Under the pieces are notes generated by a model. That model made no database searches. It saw nothing but the letters and a program-made list of their open reading frames with translations, and was not told where the DNA came from. From NCBI RefSeq assembly GCF_000170755.1, contig NZ_ABCK01000004.1:186001-250000 (forward strand): a stretch of 64,000 nucleotides of DNA, read 5' to 3'. Source of the DNA: Lentisphaera araneosa HTCC2155. Lineage in GTDB: Bacteria; Verrucomicrobiota; Lentisphaeria; Lentisphaerales; Lentisphaeraceae. Numbering within the stretch: the first letter of the stretch is position 1; every line of letters starts with the position of its first letter. A program made the position numbers and the translations under genes. Shown piece by piece: positions 10,947 to 21,600 of the stretch.

Positions 10947-10972
10947 ATTGAAATAAACCTTAAGGCTTAAGT

Positions 10973-12022
10973 ATGAAAAAGATTAAAATTGCCCTAATTG
11001 GACTCAATTTTGGCAAAAATATAGTCGATCAACTAATGACAGGTGAGAATACGGCTATTTTTGACCTCGTTAAAGTTTGTGATTTAGATAAAGAAAATCT
11101 AAAGCAAGTAAAAGAACAATATAACATTGATGGTACAAATGACTTTAATGAAATCCTAGAGGACCCCGAAATTGAGGCAGTAGGCTTATTTACAGGCCCT
11201 AGTGGTCGGGCAAGTTTTCTTGACAAGATTATCACTGCAGGTAAGGATGTGATGACTACGAAACCCTTTGAACTTGACTGTGAAGCTGCACTACAAGTCT
11301 TAGATAAAGCAGAGAGTTTAGGGAGAGTGATTCATTTAAATTCACCAGCACCTTGCCTGCCACCTGACATGCAACTGGCCAAGCAATGGCAGCAAAAGCA
11401 TAACTTAGGTCGAGCCGTGGGCTGTAACTTAACTGTGTGGTGTAAATACCGTGAAAAAGCTGATGGTAGTTGGTACGACGACCCCATTAAGTGCCCGGTT
11501 CCCCCTATTTTCCGATTGGGAATCTATTTAATCAATGACTTGGTACAAATATTTGGTGAGGCGGAGCAAGTGAGTGTGACTTCCAGTCGTATCTTCACCG
11601 AGCGTCCCACTGCCGACAATGCCAATTTAACTATTTTATTTAAGAATGGTGCTATTGCCAATATTTTTGCTTCTTTCTGCATCAATGATGGTGACGCCTA
11701 CAAAAATAGCATGACTCTTAACTTTGAGAATGGCACCGTATACCGCAATGTGGGAGTCAAACAAAGTCCGGGTATGGAGAACGCAGAACTAGGCTTAATT
11801 ATGGGCAACTTCGAAAAAGGGAGAACCATAGTTGAAGAAGAATTCATTCCCGTTTGCAGCGGACAGTACCAATGGGATAATTTTGCCAAAGCTATTCGTG
11901 GAGAAAATATATCTTCTGAACTTAAAGCGGAAGATATTGTCGCTAGCCTTAGGATTATTGAAGCGATGTCACTCGCCGATCAAAATAATGGTCATGCCAA
12001 AGTCAAAGCGGTGCTTGCTTAA
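10973..12022 (+). CDS. Gfo/Idh/MocA-family oxidoreductase
   Basis: The 349-residue cytoplasmic protein has an N-terminal Rossmann fold with IALIGLNFGKN as the nucleotide-binding loop, then MTTKPFELD at about residue 95, the equivalent of the family EKP motif. The C-terminal alpha/beta domain binds the sugar. Such enzymes oxidise or reduce sugars or sugar acids using NAD(P). It abuts the GH31 gene with no gap (TAA directly followed by ATG), so the two are co-translated. It has AAGG eight bases before the start. A promoter with the locus operator precedes it, which makes it the first gene of the regulated locus. The substrate is unknown. Confidence 0.88.
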   Translation: MKKIKIALIGLNFGKNIVDQLMTGENTAIFDLVKVCDLDKENLKQVKEQYNIDGTNDFNEILEDPEIEAVGLFTGPSGRASFLDKIITAGKDVMTTKPFELDCEAALQVLDKAESLGRVIHLNSPAPCLPPDMQLAKQWQQKHNLGRAVGCNLTVWCKYREKADGSWYDDPIKCPVPPIFRLGIYLINDLVQIFGEAEQVSVTSSRIFTERPTADNANLTILFKNGAIANIFASFCINDGDAYKNSMTLNFENGTVYRNVGVKQSPGMENAELGLIMGNFEKGRTIVEEEFIPVCSGQYQWDNFAKAIRGENISSELKAEDIVASLRIIEAMSLADQNNGHAKVKAVLA

Positions 12023-13711
12023 ATGATTACAATTGATGACAAAAACATCCCGCTTAAGGACTTAATAGCAGTTAAAGCAGGCCAATGTCTAAGTATTGAT
12101 AACTCGCAGGCTTCTTGGTATGGTCACGGATTTAATCATGACCAAGCCTGGCCTTTAGAAGAAATTACTAATGATAAGTTTGCGGTAAATAATATTCAGT
12201 CTCCCCTATGGATGAATTGTAATGGCCAAGCTTTTTTGGCGGATACTGAGGCAGCACTCCAAGTAAATTTTAAGGATCAGGAACAGCTTGAGATCCTTTG
12301 TGAAAAAGATTTTAATTTACGCTACTTTGAAGCAGATAACTTAGCTCAACTTTGGCAAAAACTAAAAAATGAACTGGGCTGGCAAAGACCTCAAATTAAA
12401 GATTCTCTCATGGGTGACGCCTTCTTTTGTACCTGGACACAATACCCACGCGCCATTAATCAAGAGCGAATCTTAGAAATGGCTCAGGAAATTCGTCAGT
12501 ACGATTACCCCTGCTCCACAATTGTCATTGATGACCGTTGGGAATCTTGTTTTGGAGAGCTCGAGTTTGGCAAGGATTTTCCCGAACCTCAAAAAATGCT
12601 CCAGCAATTGCATGACATGGGCTTTCAAGTTTTACTCTGGGTCACTCCCTTCGTCAACTGTGAATCTAAGTATTTTAAAGAACTCGAAAATCAGCAAGTC
12701 CTTGTGCCCCACATAGAGGGTGAGCAAGCAGCTACGTTTCGCTGGTGGGGCGGCACTGCGGGCTTAGTTGACCTCAGCCGCACCTCTGGTAAAGACTGGT
12801 ATAAAAACAAACTTCTTACGCTCAAAGAAATGGGTGTCGATGGTTTCAAAATCGATGGTGGGGATGCCAAGTATATGCCCGCTCAAGAAATCGCTAACTG
12901 GGACTTAGATCCCTCTGCTTACTCTGATTTATTACTAGAAATTTTCGAAGAAATTGCACCTGGAAACTGTGAATCAAGAGCTGCTTGGATGAGCCAAAAT
13001 CGCAATATCATTTGGCGTCTTGGTGGCAAAGATTCCCACTGGGGAGAAGACAATGGACTCAAAGCCTTGCTTAACTTAAGTCTCCACCTTTCCCTCTGTG
13101 GCTACGACGCACTCATACCCGACATGATTCCAGGCCGAGTTCAAACCATGAACTCAGATGATCCACTCGTCACAGATGAACTCATGGTTCGTTGGACAGA
13201 AATATCCTGTTTTATGCCTTTTGTGCAATTTAGTTATTTTCCATGGAACTATTGCGAAAGTACTGAACGCGTGATTCATGGTTTGGCGAAAGTCCATAAA
13301 GCATTAGAAGCCTATCTTGCGGAGTCCGCAAAAGATCATTCCGCCCCCCTCATTCGTCCCCTAGAATTAGCTTTCCCAAATTCGGGTTATGAAAAAATTG
13401 GCGATCAATACCTCCTTGGTCCAGACTTGATGATTTGTCCAGTTTTAGACCCAGGGCACAAGCAACGCAAAGCCATTTTTCCAAATTCGGACTTTGTCGA
13501 TGCATGGACGGGCAATGCGATGGATGCAGGTGAAATCATTATTGACACACCCTGCCCAGGTATTGGTCTATTTATAAATAAACAAAACAAGGCACTCTAT
13601 AACACCTTAAAGCCTGTATTGAAAAATATAGCGCGAGCTTCCGTGAAATCAGGTACATGTACAAGCCAGCACAAGTGTGGCTTAAATCGCGACCTAAATG
13701 TCACAGGATAA
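12023..13711 (+). CDS. GH31-like alpha-glycosidase
   Basis: The 562-residue protein is a glycoside hydrolase of the GH31 type. The TIM barrel includes YPCSTIVIDDRWES and GFQVLLWVTPFVN, MGVDGFKIDGGD with nucleophile Asp278, a segment near GKDSHWGEDN that should hold the acid/base, and GYDALIPDMIPG. It lacks a signal peptide, so it acts in the cytoplasm on imported oligosaccharides. It is shorter than typical GH31 enzymes (650-800), and the C-terminal beta domains look reduced. Together with the oxidoreductase it may release and then oxidise an alpha-linked sugar. Alpha-xylosidase, alpha-glucosidase, alpha-galactosidase and sulfoquinovosidase activities are all possible. Confidence 0.82.
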   Translation: MITIDDKNIPLKDLIAVKAGQCLSIDNSQASWYGHGFNHDQAWPLEEITNDKFAVNNIQSPLWMNCNGQAFLADTEAALQVNFKDQEQLEILCEKDFNLRYFEADNLAQLWQKLKNELGWQRPQIKDSLMGDAFFCTWTQYPRAINQERILEMAQEIRQYDYPCSTIVIDDRWESCFGELEFGKDFPEPQKMLQQLHDMGFQVLLWVTPFVNCESKYFKELENQQVLVPHIEGEQAATFRWWGGTAGLVDLSRTSGKDWYKNKLLTLKEMGVDGFKIDGGDAKYMPAQEIANWDLDPSAYSDLLLEIFEEIAPGNCESRAAWMSQNRNIIWRLGGKDSHWGEDNGLKALLNLSLHLSLCGYDALIPDMIPGRVQTMNSDDPLVTDELMVRWTEISCFMPFVQFSYFPWNYCESTERVIHGLAKVHKALEAYLAESAKDHSAPLIRPLELAFPNSGYEKIGDQYLLGPDLMICPVLDPGHKQRKAIFPNSDFVDAWTGNAMDAGEIIIDTPCPGIGLFINKQNKALYNTLKPVLKNIARASVKSGTCTSQHKCGLNRDLNVTG

Positions 13712-13775
13712 AGCTATGAATAGAATTAATCTCATTTCATTTAGTAAAAAGCTTATTTCAAGTAGATAAACTGAC

Positions 13776-13797
13776 TATAGAATATAAATTATCATAC
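13776..13797 (+). promoter_or_regulatory. Tandem operator, site 2 (before the regulator)
   Basis: TATAGAATAT (13776-13785) and ATTATCATAC (13788-13797) keep the 12-base spacing, with weaker matches. This is the only copy directly before a regulatory gene, which suggests autoregulation by the GntR-type protein. Confidence 0.5.
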
Positions 13798-13828
13798 AAA
13801 ATGTATTTTAATTAAACAGGAAAATCTT

Positions 13829-14857
13829 ATGCCAGGCTATAAAGAAATTGCACAAACAATGGAACAAGAAATCAAAGACGGGAAGTACGAGGAACGCCTC
13901 CCCACGATTGATGGCTTGTGTGATATTTACAAAGTCTCTCGAGTTACCATGCAGCGTGCCATTGGCGTCCTCAAAAAACGTGAAGTCGTCAATACTTCAC
14001 CAAAGCGTGGCATTAGTGTAACTCGCCTCAAACGCCCACGCTCACATGTTTTAGGCGCTGTCTTGCATACAAAATATGGCTCACCACTTCACGAACAATT
14101 AATTGAAGGCATGTATCACGAAGCGGAAAAATTCAACGAAGTTGTCGCCGTCTCAGCAGGTACTCTTGGAAATGTAAAAAAAGAAGTCACGCAAATCAAA
14201 CAACTCTTGGAGAAGCAAAAAGTCGACGGATTCGTGATTTGGCCAAGTTGGAACGATGGCAAAGTATCTCCGGGCGTTAAATATCTGATTGATGAAGAGA
14301 TCCCCTTTGTTGTTGTTCCAGATGACTTTCAACACCAATATAGAAACTGTAATTTAGTGACAAACCGCAATGATACGGGTAGTTCTGAAGTCATGACTCA
14401 CCTCTTAGGATCTTCATATAAAAACATCCTCTTTGTCACAAAAAGCAATGGTATTGCTCCTAGTTTTACAGAAAAGCGTTATGAACAGTACAAAAAATCT
14501 TTGGGCTTAGCCAATCTAAAAAGCTACCCAATGATGACCTGCAAGGCATTAGCCAAAAAAAGAAAAGTTTTCGATGGTATTGACGCCATCTTTTGCGATA
14601 CCGATGAGTGCGCAATTGAACTTGTAAAAATATGCTTGCAAAAGGGCGTGAGTATCCCTGGTGATATTGCCTTAGTGGGCTACGACAATACAAAAATTGC
14701 TCATAAGCTAGACATCACTAGCATCGAGCAACACTTTGGGAATCTCGGTCGTTTAGCCATCGATGTCTTAATACGTGATATTAACGGAGAACTCATAGAG
14801 AAAGAACATCATACAGTTCAGTCTGAACTCATTATAAGAAACAGTAGTAAACGATAA
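13829..14857 (+). CDS. GntR-type HTH regulator with LacI-type sugar-sensing domain
   Basis: The 342-residue protein joins a GntR winged helix (about 1-70, with RLPTIDGLCDIYKVSRVTMQ as recognition region) to a periplasmic-binding-protein-like ligand domain (about 75-342) of the LacI/GalR type. The architecture is that of the arabinose repressor AraR. It ends with a typical LacI-type SELIIRNSS. AGGAAAA precedes the ATG. It is followed after three bases by an esterase gene and is preceded by a copy of the tandem operator, so it is the leading candidate for the controller of the whole locus, inactivated or activated by a breakdown sugar. A duplicate of its last 37 codons is found at 27816. Confidence 0.88.
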   Translation: MPGYKEIAQTMEQEIKDGKYEERLPTIDGLCDIYKVSRVTMQRAIGVLKKREVVNTSPKRGISVTRLKRPRSHVLGAVLHTKYGSPLHEQLIEGMYHEAEKFNEVVAVSAGTLGNVKKEVTQIKQLLEKQKVDGFVIWPSWNDGKVSPGVKYLIDEEIPFVVVPDDFQHQYRNCNLVTNRNDTGSSEVMTHLLGSSYKNILFVTKSNGIAPSFTEKRYEQYKKSLGLANLKSYPMMTCKALAKKRKVFDGIDAIFCDTDECAIELVKICLQKGVSIPGDIALVGYDNTKIAHKLDITSIEQHFGNLGRLAIDVLIRDINGELIEKEHHTVQSELIIRNSSKR

Positions 14858-16385
14858 AATATGAAACTTTTTTCGCTTCTAATTATGTTTGGAACCATCG
14901 TACAAGCTAATGATTTACGCTATTTTGCGGAACATGATAAACGCGAGATCAAAAGTGAAATCATTGATTCAGAACATCAATTGCGCTTAATTTCCAGCTT
15001 ACCTGAGAATTGGCAAGAATCTGATAAACGGCCCGCATTTGTCTTCATTCACGGCGGTGGTTGGGTCGCTGGAGAACCCGAAAATTTCATCCCCCAAATG
15101 CGTTACTTTGCATCTCGTGGTGCCGTATGCTTTAGTGTAAATTACCGTTTACTCAAGCCAAAAAATTACCGTTGGAATAAAAAACTAAGTGATGAAGAGA
15201 ATAAAATTAATGAGCAGAAAAAGCTCCAAGAGTTTATTGCTGGCCCCTCATTAACTGAGCTAATTTCCGATTGTGAAAAGGCCATGCTTCACATTCGTAA
15301 AAACGCCAGTTCTTATGGAATTGACCCCAAACGTCTCATTGTCATTGGCGACTCGGCCGGAGGTCACCTAGCTTCATGTATGGCTACAATTGTCAAAGCA
15401 GAAGCTCGAGCCAATACTCTTGTTGATTGCAATGGCATTACTGACGTCACTTATGACCCTTGGATCAACAATATAAAACCCTGTAATGATCAGCTTGCCA
15501 AGGCTAAACAAGTTTCTCCCGTCTTCAACATTCCCACGCAGCCCATCCCAGCTCTCATCCTCCATGGTGACCAAGACTTTATTGTTGTTGAAAAAATGGC
15601 AAGGGAATTCCATAATGCCTTGTATAGCAAAGGATATTCGTCAGAATTCAAACTCTATAAAGGAGCTCGCCACGCCTTTATCGTGTACAACTACAGTGCA
15701 ACTTTAGAAGAAATGACTCAATGCCTTTTAGATATTGATGCATTTGCGGTTAAACATAACTTTTTAAGTGGTCAAGCAACACTCGCCATGCCCGATTATT
15801 CAGTCGCCGATCAAAAAATAATTTTACAAGCTGCAGAACTTAAAACGGGTCAAGAGTTTAAATACGCAAAAGACTTTCCAGGGCAATTTACCTTGAGTCT
15901 AAAAATTAAACCCGAAAAGAAATTTAATGGCAGCCTCTTGCAACTATCAGGGAACTTTGGGCTTAATCACAAAGTACATAATAATGGGCACGACTTATCC
16001 AGCCGCCGCTTTCGTCAAAGAAACAAGGGTTTTAAGCTCATTGCAGAGCAATGGAACGACTACCAATTAGCCGTTTCTAATGATAAAGTTGTCATTACTT
16101 TGAATGGCCAAACAACAGAATATGAAAAAAATCTTCCCCTAGGATTTATTTCAAACACACTGATTATTGGCAAAGGCTTAAAAGCCGAAGTCAAAGATCT
16201 AAAGCTCTATAATTACCCCTTCTAATTAGGGTAGATTAAATTGTCAGCAACTTTGAAATTATAAGTAAGAAATGGCCATGATCACACTGTGCTTTAGCTT
16301 TCTGGCAGACGATTTTGTTTTATCAAAGCAAAAGAACTGTCCAGTATCTTCAATCATCATCCCGAAGCCTATAAGTCAATGGCTT
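14744..16385 (+). repeat. Duplicated block, copy 1
   Basis: This block (regulator 3' end, esterase, Kelch gene start) matches 27816 to about 29470 in order and orientation. Nucleotide identity is close to complete in the middle of the esterase and lower toward both ends. Here the Kelch part is decayed. Confidence 0.85.
14861..16225 (+). CDS. Secreted alpha/beta-hydrolase esterase with C-terminal beta-sandwich, copy 1
   Basis: The 454-residue protein has a signal peptide ending around QAND. Residues 20-300 are an alpha/beta hydrolase of the carbohydrate-esterase/lipase-like type, with HGGGWVAGEP as oxyanion motif and a Ser165 (GDSAGGHLAS), Asp239 (LHGDQDF), His271 (ARHAF) triad. The last 125 residues resemble a LamG-like sandwich (LSLKIKPEKKF, ITLNGQTTEY) that may bind the polymer. 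It probably removes acetyl or feruloyl-type esters outside the cytoplasm. It follows the regulator by three bases. A second copy at 27933 differs at about twenty residues. Confidence 0.87.
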   Translation: MKLFSLLIMFGTIVQANDLRYFAEHDKREIKSEIIDSEHQLRLISSLPENWQESDKRPAFVFIHGGGWVAGEPENFIPQMRYFASRGAVCFSVNYRLLKPKNYRWNKKLSDEENKINEQKKLQEFIAGPSLTELISDCEKAMLHIRKNASSYGIDPKRLIVIGDSAGGHLASCMATIVKAEARANTLVDCNGITDVTYDPWINNIKPCNDQLAKAKQVSPVFNIPTQPIPALILHGDQDFIVVEKMAREFHNALYSKGYSSEFKLYKGARHAFIVYNYSATLEEMTQCLLDIDAFAVKHNFLSGQATLAMPDYSVADQKIILQAAELKTGQEFKYAKDFPGQFTLSLKIKPEKKFNGSLLQLSGNFGLNHKVHNNGHDLSSRRFRQRNKGFKLIAEQWNDYQLAVSNDKVVITLNGQTTEYEKNLPLGFISNTLIIGKGLKAEVKDLKLYNYPF

Positions 16386-16448
16386 AAAACAGGCATCAGA
16401 TGTCCCCAAGTCATGCCATCTTCAAAAAATTTAAAGTGTGGGAATTAA
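16278..16448 (+). pseudogene. Remnant of the Kelch protein gene
   Basis: The 56-residue frame starts MITLCFSF and continues ADDFVLSKQKN and IIPKPISQW, matching the first 40 residues of the intact Kelch protein at 29341. It then becomes unrelated sequence and stops one base before the sulfatase ATG. The signal-peptide region is shortened. The Kelch body has been lost or replaced, so this is a truncated relic of the duplication. Nothing else is visible in the gap before the sulfatase. Confidence 0.75.
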
Positions 16449-16449
16449 A

Positions 16450-18354
16450 ATGAAATTGCACAAGCTCATCATCCTTCTTAGCTTATCATTCAATTCTATG
16501 GCTCTTCAAAATCCTAATATCCTGTGGATTGTCAGCGAAGATAATAGTGCCAACTGGTTAGGAGTTTACGGCAACAAAAATGCCACAACACCCCATTTAG
16601 ATAAACTCGCCGGCGAGGGCTTCACCTATACTCAGTGCTATTCAAATGCGGCCGTATGTGCGCCTTCCCGCTCTACCTGGATTACAGGCATTCATGCGGT
16701 TTCTATGGGAACTCAGCCCATGCGTAGCCACTACCCTATCCCCCACGATCAAATCAGCTATTTCCCCGATCACTTGAAAAAAAATGGCTATTACGTCTCC
16801 AATCACTTCAAAACAGATTACAATATTGGCGGACGCGACGATTTTGATTGCTGGGATAATGACAAAAATGATTCCCAAAAGATCTATGGGTGGAGGAAGG
16901 CGCCAAAAGATCAAGCTTTCTTTTGCCAAATAAATATTCACGATTCCCACGAGAGCCAAGCCTTTGGCTTAATTGATCAAACCCGTCATGACCCAAAACA
17001 AATCACCCCCTTCAAATATCACCCAAATACTAAAGTCATGCGCCAGAACTATGCTCGTTATTTGGATAAAATTGAGGACATGGATCGCCAGGTTGGAAAC
17101 ATCCTTAAAGAGCTTAAAAAGGATGGCCTGGAGAATAATACCATTGTAATCTATAGTTCTGATCACGGCGGTGTGATGTTCCGCAGCAAACGTTTTATCT
17201 ATAATTCGGGAACTCACTGCCCGCTCATTTTGCGCATTCCGCCAAAGTATAAAGAACTTTGGCCGACTCAAAAGCCCGGGAGCGTTATTCACCGCCTGGT
17301 AAGTTTTGTGGATATGCCAAAAACCTGGCTCAGCATTAGTCAATCTGCGATTCCCGCAAATTTTCAAGGGCGTATATTTTTAGGCTCAGAAATTGAACCA
17401 GAAGCCTCATTTCACTTCTCCTTTCGCGAACGTGCTGATGAACGCATAGATAATGCTAGGATGATTAGAGATAAAGATTTTATCTACATCAAAAACTACC
17501 TGCCTTTTGTTCCCACCGGGCAGAACCTGATGTATCCCAATATTATGAAAGCGACTCAGGAATGGCGTGAACAACATCAACAAGGACTTACAGATAGCAT
17601 TACAGGCCGTATCTTTGGCGCCAAAGATAGTGACGAGCTCTATGACTCCAACAAGGATTACGACAATATTAATAACCTTGCCAAGGACGAACCTTATAGT
17701 CAAAAACTTAAAGAGCTCAAGCAAGCCATGCGTGAGTATCAGCTAGAAATCTTTGATTCAGGCTTACTTCCCGAAAGTGAACGTTTGCGTTTAGCGCAAA
17801 AACATAAAATGACAATTTATGAACTCATCCGTAAACCGGAGCTTTATAATTTGCCCGCACTGCTAGATGCTGCCGATTTTGCGATCAGCGCAAAAAAATC
17901 AGATCAAGTACAGCTCTGTAATATGTTAAACTCCCAAGATCTAGGGATTCGCTATTGGGCGACTACGGCTTTCTGCCGTTTAAACAACTTAAGTAAGCCA
18001 TCCATAAGCAAACTTAAACACTGCCTTTCCGACGAGTCTCACGAGGTGCGCATTTATGCGGCTTACGCGCTCATAAAAAATGGCCATAGCGAAGAAGCCT
18101 ATCAATGCTTGCGAACCCTCTTTGATCAGAAAAGTTATGCTCGTCTTACTCTACTCAACGCCATAGACTGGCTCAAAATTGGCAAGCAATTTATTGATGA
18201 ACTCAAAGCAATGAATACAGACTGTAATTATGAACAAGACATGCGCTCACTCATTTTCAAAAACAACGGACTTCCCTATGATTCCAACTGGGCACAAAAT
18301 AAATACCAACGTCTCGAAGAAGAAGCAATATCTAAAAGAGATTCAAGACCCTAA
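16450..18354 (+). CDS. Secreted sulfatase with C-terminal HEAT-like repeats
   Basis: The protein has 634 residues from the ATG at 16450, preferred because it begins the signal peptide MKLHKLIILLSLSFNSMA; a GTG four codons earlier is also in frame. It is a type I (S1) sulfatase: NILWIVSEDNSANWLG holds the metal site, and CAPSR with Cys70 is the formylglycine motif, needing conversion by a maturase not seen here. HGGVMFRSKR in the middle carries further metal and substrate residues. Residues from about 460 form HEAT-like helices (RYWATTAFCRL, VRIYAAYALI). The overall style resembles N-sulfoglucosamine-type sulfatases. It lies downstream of the regulator and esterase and shares their promoter. 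Confidence 0.9.
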   Translation: MKLHKLIILLSLSFNSMALQNPNILWIVSEDNSANWLGVYGNKNATTPHLDKLAGEGFTYTQCYSNAAVCAPSRSTWITGIHAVSMGTQPMRSHYPIPHDQISYFPDHLKKNGYYVSNHFKTDYNIGGRDDFDCWDNDKNDSQKIYGWRKAPKDQAFFCQINIHDSHESQAFGLIDQTRHDPKQITPFKYHPNTKVMRQNYARYLDKIEDMDRQVGNILKELKKDGLENNTIVIYSSDHGGVMFRSKRFIYNSGTHCPLILRIPPKYKELWPTQKPGSVIHRLVSFVDMPKTWLSISQSAIPANFQGRIFLGSEIEPEASFHFSFRERADERIDNARMIRDKDFIYIKNYLPFVPTGQNLMYPNIMKATQEWREQHQQGLTDSITGRIFGAKDSDELYDSNKDYDNINNLAKDEPYSQKLKELKQAMREYQLEIFDSGLLPESERLRLAQKHKMTIYELIRKPELYNLPALLDAADFAISAKKSDQVQLCNMLNSQDLGIRYWATTAFCRLNNLSKPSISKLKHCLSDESHEVRIYAAYALIKNGHSEEAYQCLRTLFDQKSYARLTLLNAIDWLKIGKQFIDELKAMNTDCNYEQDMRSLIFKNNGLPYDSNWAQNKYQRLEEEAISKRDSRP

Positions 18355-18370
18355 GCTACCATGGCGCGCC

Positions 18371-18476
18371 TATTAATCCGGCGAGGAGTCACTATTAATC
18401 CGGCGACAATATAGAGTGAAAAAGTATTAGCTAATAATGCTGTAAGCATGAATATATTATGAATGCTGTAAGCATG
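18371..18476. repeat. Two pairs of short direct repeats
   Basis: TATTAATCCGGCGA occurs at 18371 and 18393 (22 bases apart). AATGCTGTAAGCATG occurs at 18436 and 18462 (26 bases apart), each copy being a small hairpin (ATGCT-GTA-AGCAT). They fill the gap after the sulfatase and may contribute to transcript ends or be replication-slippage debris. Confidence 0.5.
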
Positions 18477-18572
18477 GATTAGGGCTTTGATCCGTTTCTT
18501 CAGAACTCCGTTATTCAAGTAAATCTCATTCATTGCCAAAGTAATAGCTAATGACGGAGACAAATAAGTCAT

Positions 18573-18609
18573 TTGACTTTTGTTATTTATAGAATACTAT
18601 ATAGAATAC
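18573..18609 (+). promoter_or_regulatory. Promoter with tandem operator, site 3
   Basis: TTGACT at 18573 and TACTAT at 18595 are 16 bases apart. Operator units are two identical TATAGAATAC sequences at 18588-18597 and 18600-18609, the clearest direct-repeat example. They overlap the -10 box. Confidence 0.65.
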
Positions 18610-18678
18610 ATAAATATTTCGGGCTACTACTGGAGTCTTTTTGCTGTAGATAAAAAATAATAATTAGACTGGAGACTC

Positions 18679-21600
18679 ATGAAACTCATCACCACCCTAT
18701 CTATACTAAGCCTGATGCTGTCCTCACTTACTTCCTGTTCGGCGGCGCAGGACATTCCACTCGTACAAGGCTTCCCCGATGGGGAATCAGTATTGAATAA
18801 AACGTCTGTCCCACACCAACAGCCCGAACCACAGTTGGTTTATAAGAATAAGGGTTATCAAATAGATGTCTTGAGTAAGGTACCAAAGGTAGGCATACAC
18901 CCACGCGTACTAATGAGCCCTGCAGATGTACCTCGCATTCGTCAAAATATCGAAAAGAATGCTTTCAGTAAAATATTTTGGGAGCAATACATTCTGCCAA
19001 TGGTTATGGACACCAAGAAGGGTGAGATGAAACCTATCTCCAAGGCACGCATTGATGCCGCCGCTCTCTACGCCTTGGTTAAAGATGATGCCGAATACGG
19101 CAAAAAAGTGGCTACCGAGTTGGTTAAACAAGCCCAGAAGGTCAGCGAACTTTTTAAAGAAAACGATGCCACCAAACCCTACTGGGATAACTGGTGGATA
19201 AGCGGAACACGAGACAAGGTGAGCAAGGTGGCCCAAGCTTATGACTTTGTTTACAATTTTATGACTGATAAACAACGGAATGCCGTGCGCGCCGTGATCG
19301 CCCAGGCCACCGCTGGTCGTTATAATCATGGTATGGAACTACCTCGTTCGTGGCGCACCTGGAACTGGCCACAGTTTTCGCAAAACATGGTCAACGATGT
19401 TTTGGCTATCGAAGGTGAAGAAGGTTACGACCCTCGTATTTTAGAGGTCTGCCGCGAAGCGGTGACCGATTTCCAGACTTATAAGATTGGCCCCAATGGC
19501 TGGGACTTTGAGTCCACTGGCTACAACGGCCTGGCCTATGGCGGCGGCGGTGTACAATCATTACACGCCATCGCACGCCGAACCTCGCCAAGTATTCTTA
19601 CCCACCCGCATCTTCAGGCCAAAATCGCGGCACTTGTCGCCCAGCAAGCCACACCCACCGGCACTTGGTATGGTCGCGGTGATGCCGCAGGTGGCCCACC
19701 ACAACAGGAGTTCACACATTTGATGCGCGCGGCTTATCCCAATGATCAGCGCTGGCAGATTCAATGGGTCAATTCATTTGGTGTGAAATTATTATCAGAA
19801 GGCAAAATTAATAAGAAATCCTACCATCTTCTACGCAACAGCCTTGGTTTACCAATGTTGCTTTTTGCTGTTGATCAAAATATTGATCCCGATGCACTCT
19901 GGAATAAAAACAATGGCCCCCTTACATTCGAATCCCCCACTCGTGGTTACATGGCCACCCGCTCGGGTTGGGATGCCAAAAACGATATTCACCTCACCTA
20001 TGCATCTTATACCAAAATGCGTGATACGGGTCATGACGGTCCCGACGCTGGAACCTTCTCTCTTGCAGGACAAGGTGAAAACTGGACCCGCATAGGTGAT
20101 AAATATCACAAAGAATCAGCCTGGCGAAATTATATTGCGATTAATGGCGGCGGCATGAAGTACGGAACCGCCCCCGGCCTATGGCTACCCACGGTTGATA
20201 AAAAAATGGCCACCAGCGCCCGCAGCGATCAGAGTTACGCCTTTTCTTGGAGGATACAGAATGGCCGTTACAACGTTCTCTATTCACCGATGTTCGAAGA
20301 AGATCCCTATAACTATCTCAACACCTGGGCCCGCAACAACGCGCGCAGATTACGCGGCTCTGAGCCCGATGCTACGCCCTTTTCGCGTGAGTTCTGGAGC
20401 ATGGCCAGTACAAACTACGGCCTGTGGAACGGTGAAGATCGCCACCCCACCCGTCGTATTGAAAACCTACCCGTTGAGCGAGCTTTTCGCAGCGTGACCA
20501 TGGTGCGAGGTGATCATCCCTATGTTCTCACCGTCGATGACATTCAAGTTGATGATCAGAAGCAACTCTACACCTGGTTGATGACTTTGACCGGACAAAA
20601 CGAGGTTGTCTCTAAGACCAAAGACTTGCATAAGGACTTCCCGCAGATCATTCTGCGTCGCGCATCCAAGGATGGAGCCAAATTACAGAAGGGTGAGCCT
20701 CTTATGTTAGTACGGGTCCTGCAGCGTAATTTTGACGGCTTCCCCACTATTCGCCTCGATATCGATCAAGGTGAGAGTGGTAACAATCAACGCATCATTG
20801 TCCCAAGTATGAGTGTAGCTCCAGATTTTAAGGTCCTGCTCTATCCGCATCGCCATGGTGATCCCTTGCCTATCACCAAATGGAACGCTACTAAGACCAG
20901 TCTAAGTGTCGATATAGCTGGTCAGTCTGATCGTATTGATTTTGCATCTGCGTATGTTGACCGCCGACCTATGGGTGGCCATGGTGAAGAAACCTATTAT
21001 ACGATTACTCGCGATGACTCTACCATAATAACCGTTGGCGGTCCCCCGTCTCTGCCCCGCCCCATAAGCCCGGCGAAAGATTTTATCGACAGCATGGAGG
21101 TCGCCTTCGAATCTCCTAACCCTGGCCAGCTTATTCATTACACCACTGATGGTAGTGAGCCAACGTCAAAATCACCTGTTTACAGCGGCCCCATCACCAT
21201 CGATCGTAGCACCGAGTTTCGCGCAATTACCGTTGCCCCCGAGTGGGCCTTCGGCGATGCTAAGAGCGCTAATTACCGTAAACTGGTCAATACCGGTTTT
21301 ATTAAAAACATCGCGCCCACCTATAAACAGAAGGTGAGTATCATCGACCCTAAGGCTTCTACTCCAGTGAGCATCCGCTATACCAAGGTGCCAGCCGCAG
21401 CTCCCGTCACTACAGCAGATACCGTTTCTTCTGGTATTGAACTGGCCCTCTATGAATTGCCAATCACCATGTGGCGCGGTTCAAAAATAGATCTCAAATC
21501 ACCCCTGATGCCGGAGGATCTTGATAAGTTGGTACCCATTTACCGTAGCTACCAACAAAACTTGAAATTGCCGCGTATCCCCCAAACCGTAGAACAATCT

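Noticed and set aside
18351-18572. Minus-strand 73-codon frame after the sulfatase
   Set aside because: It is built from the two repeat pairs, has no ribosome site and no family resemblance.
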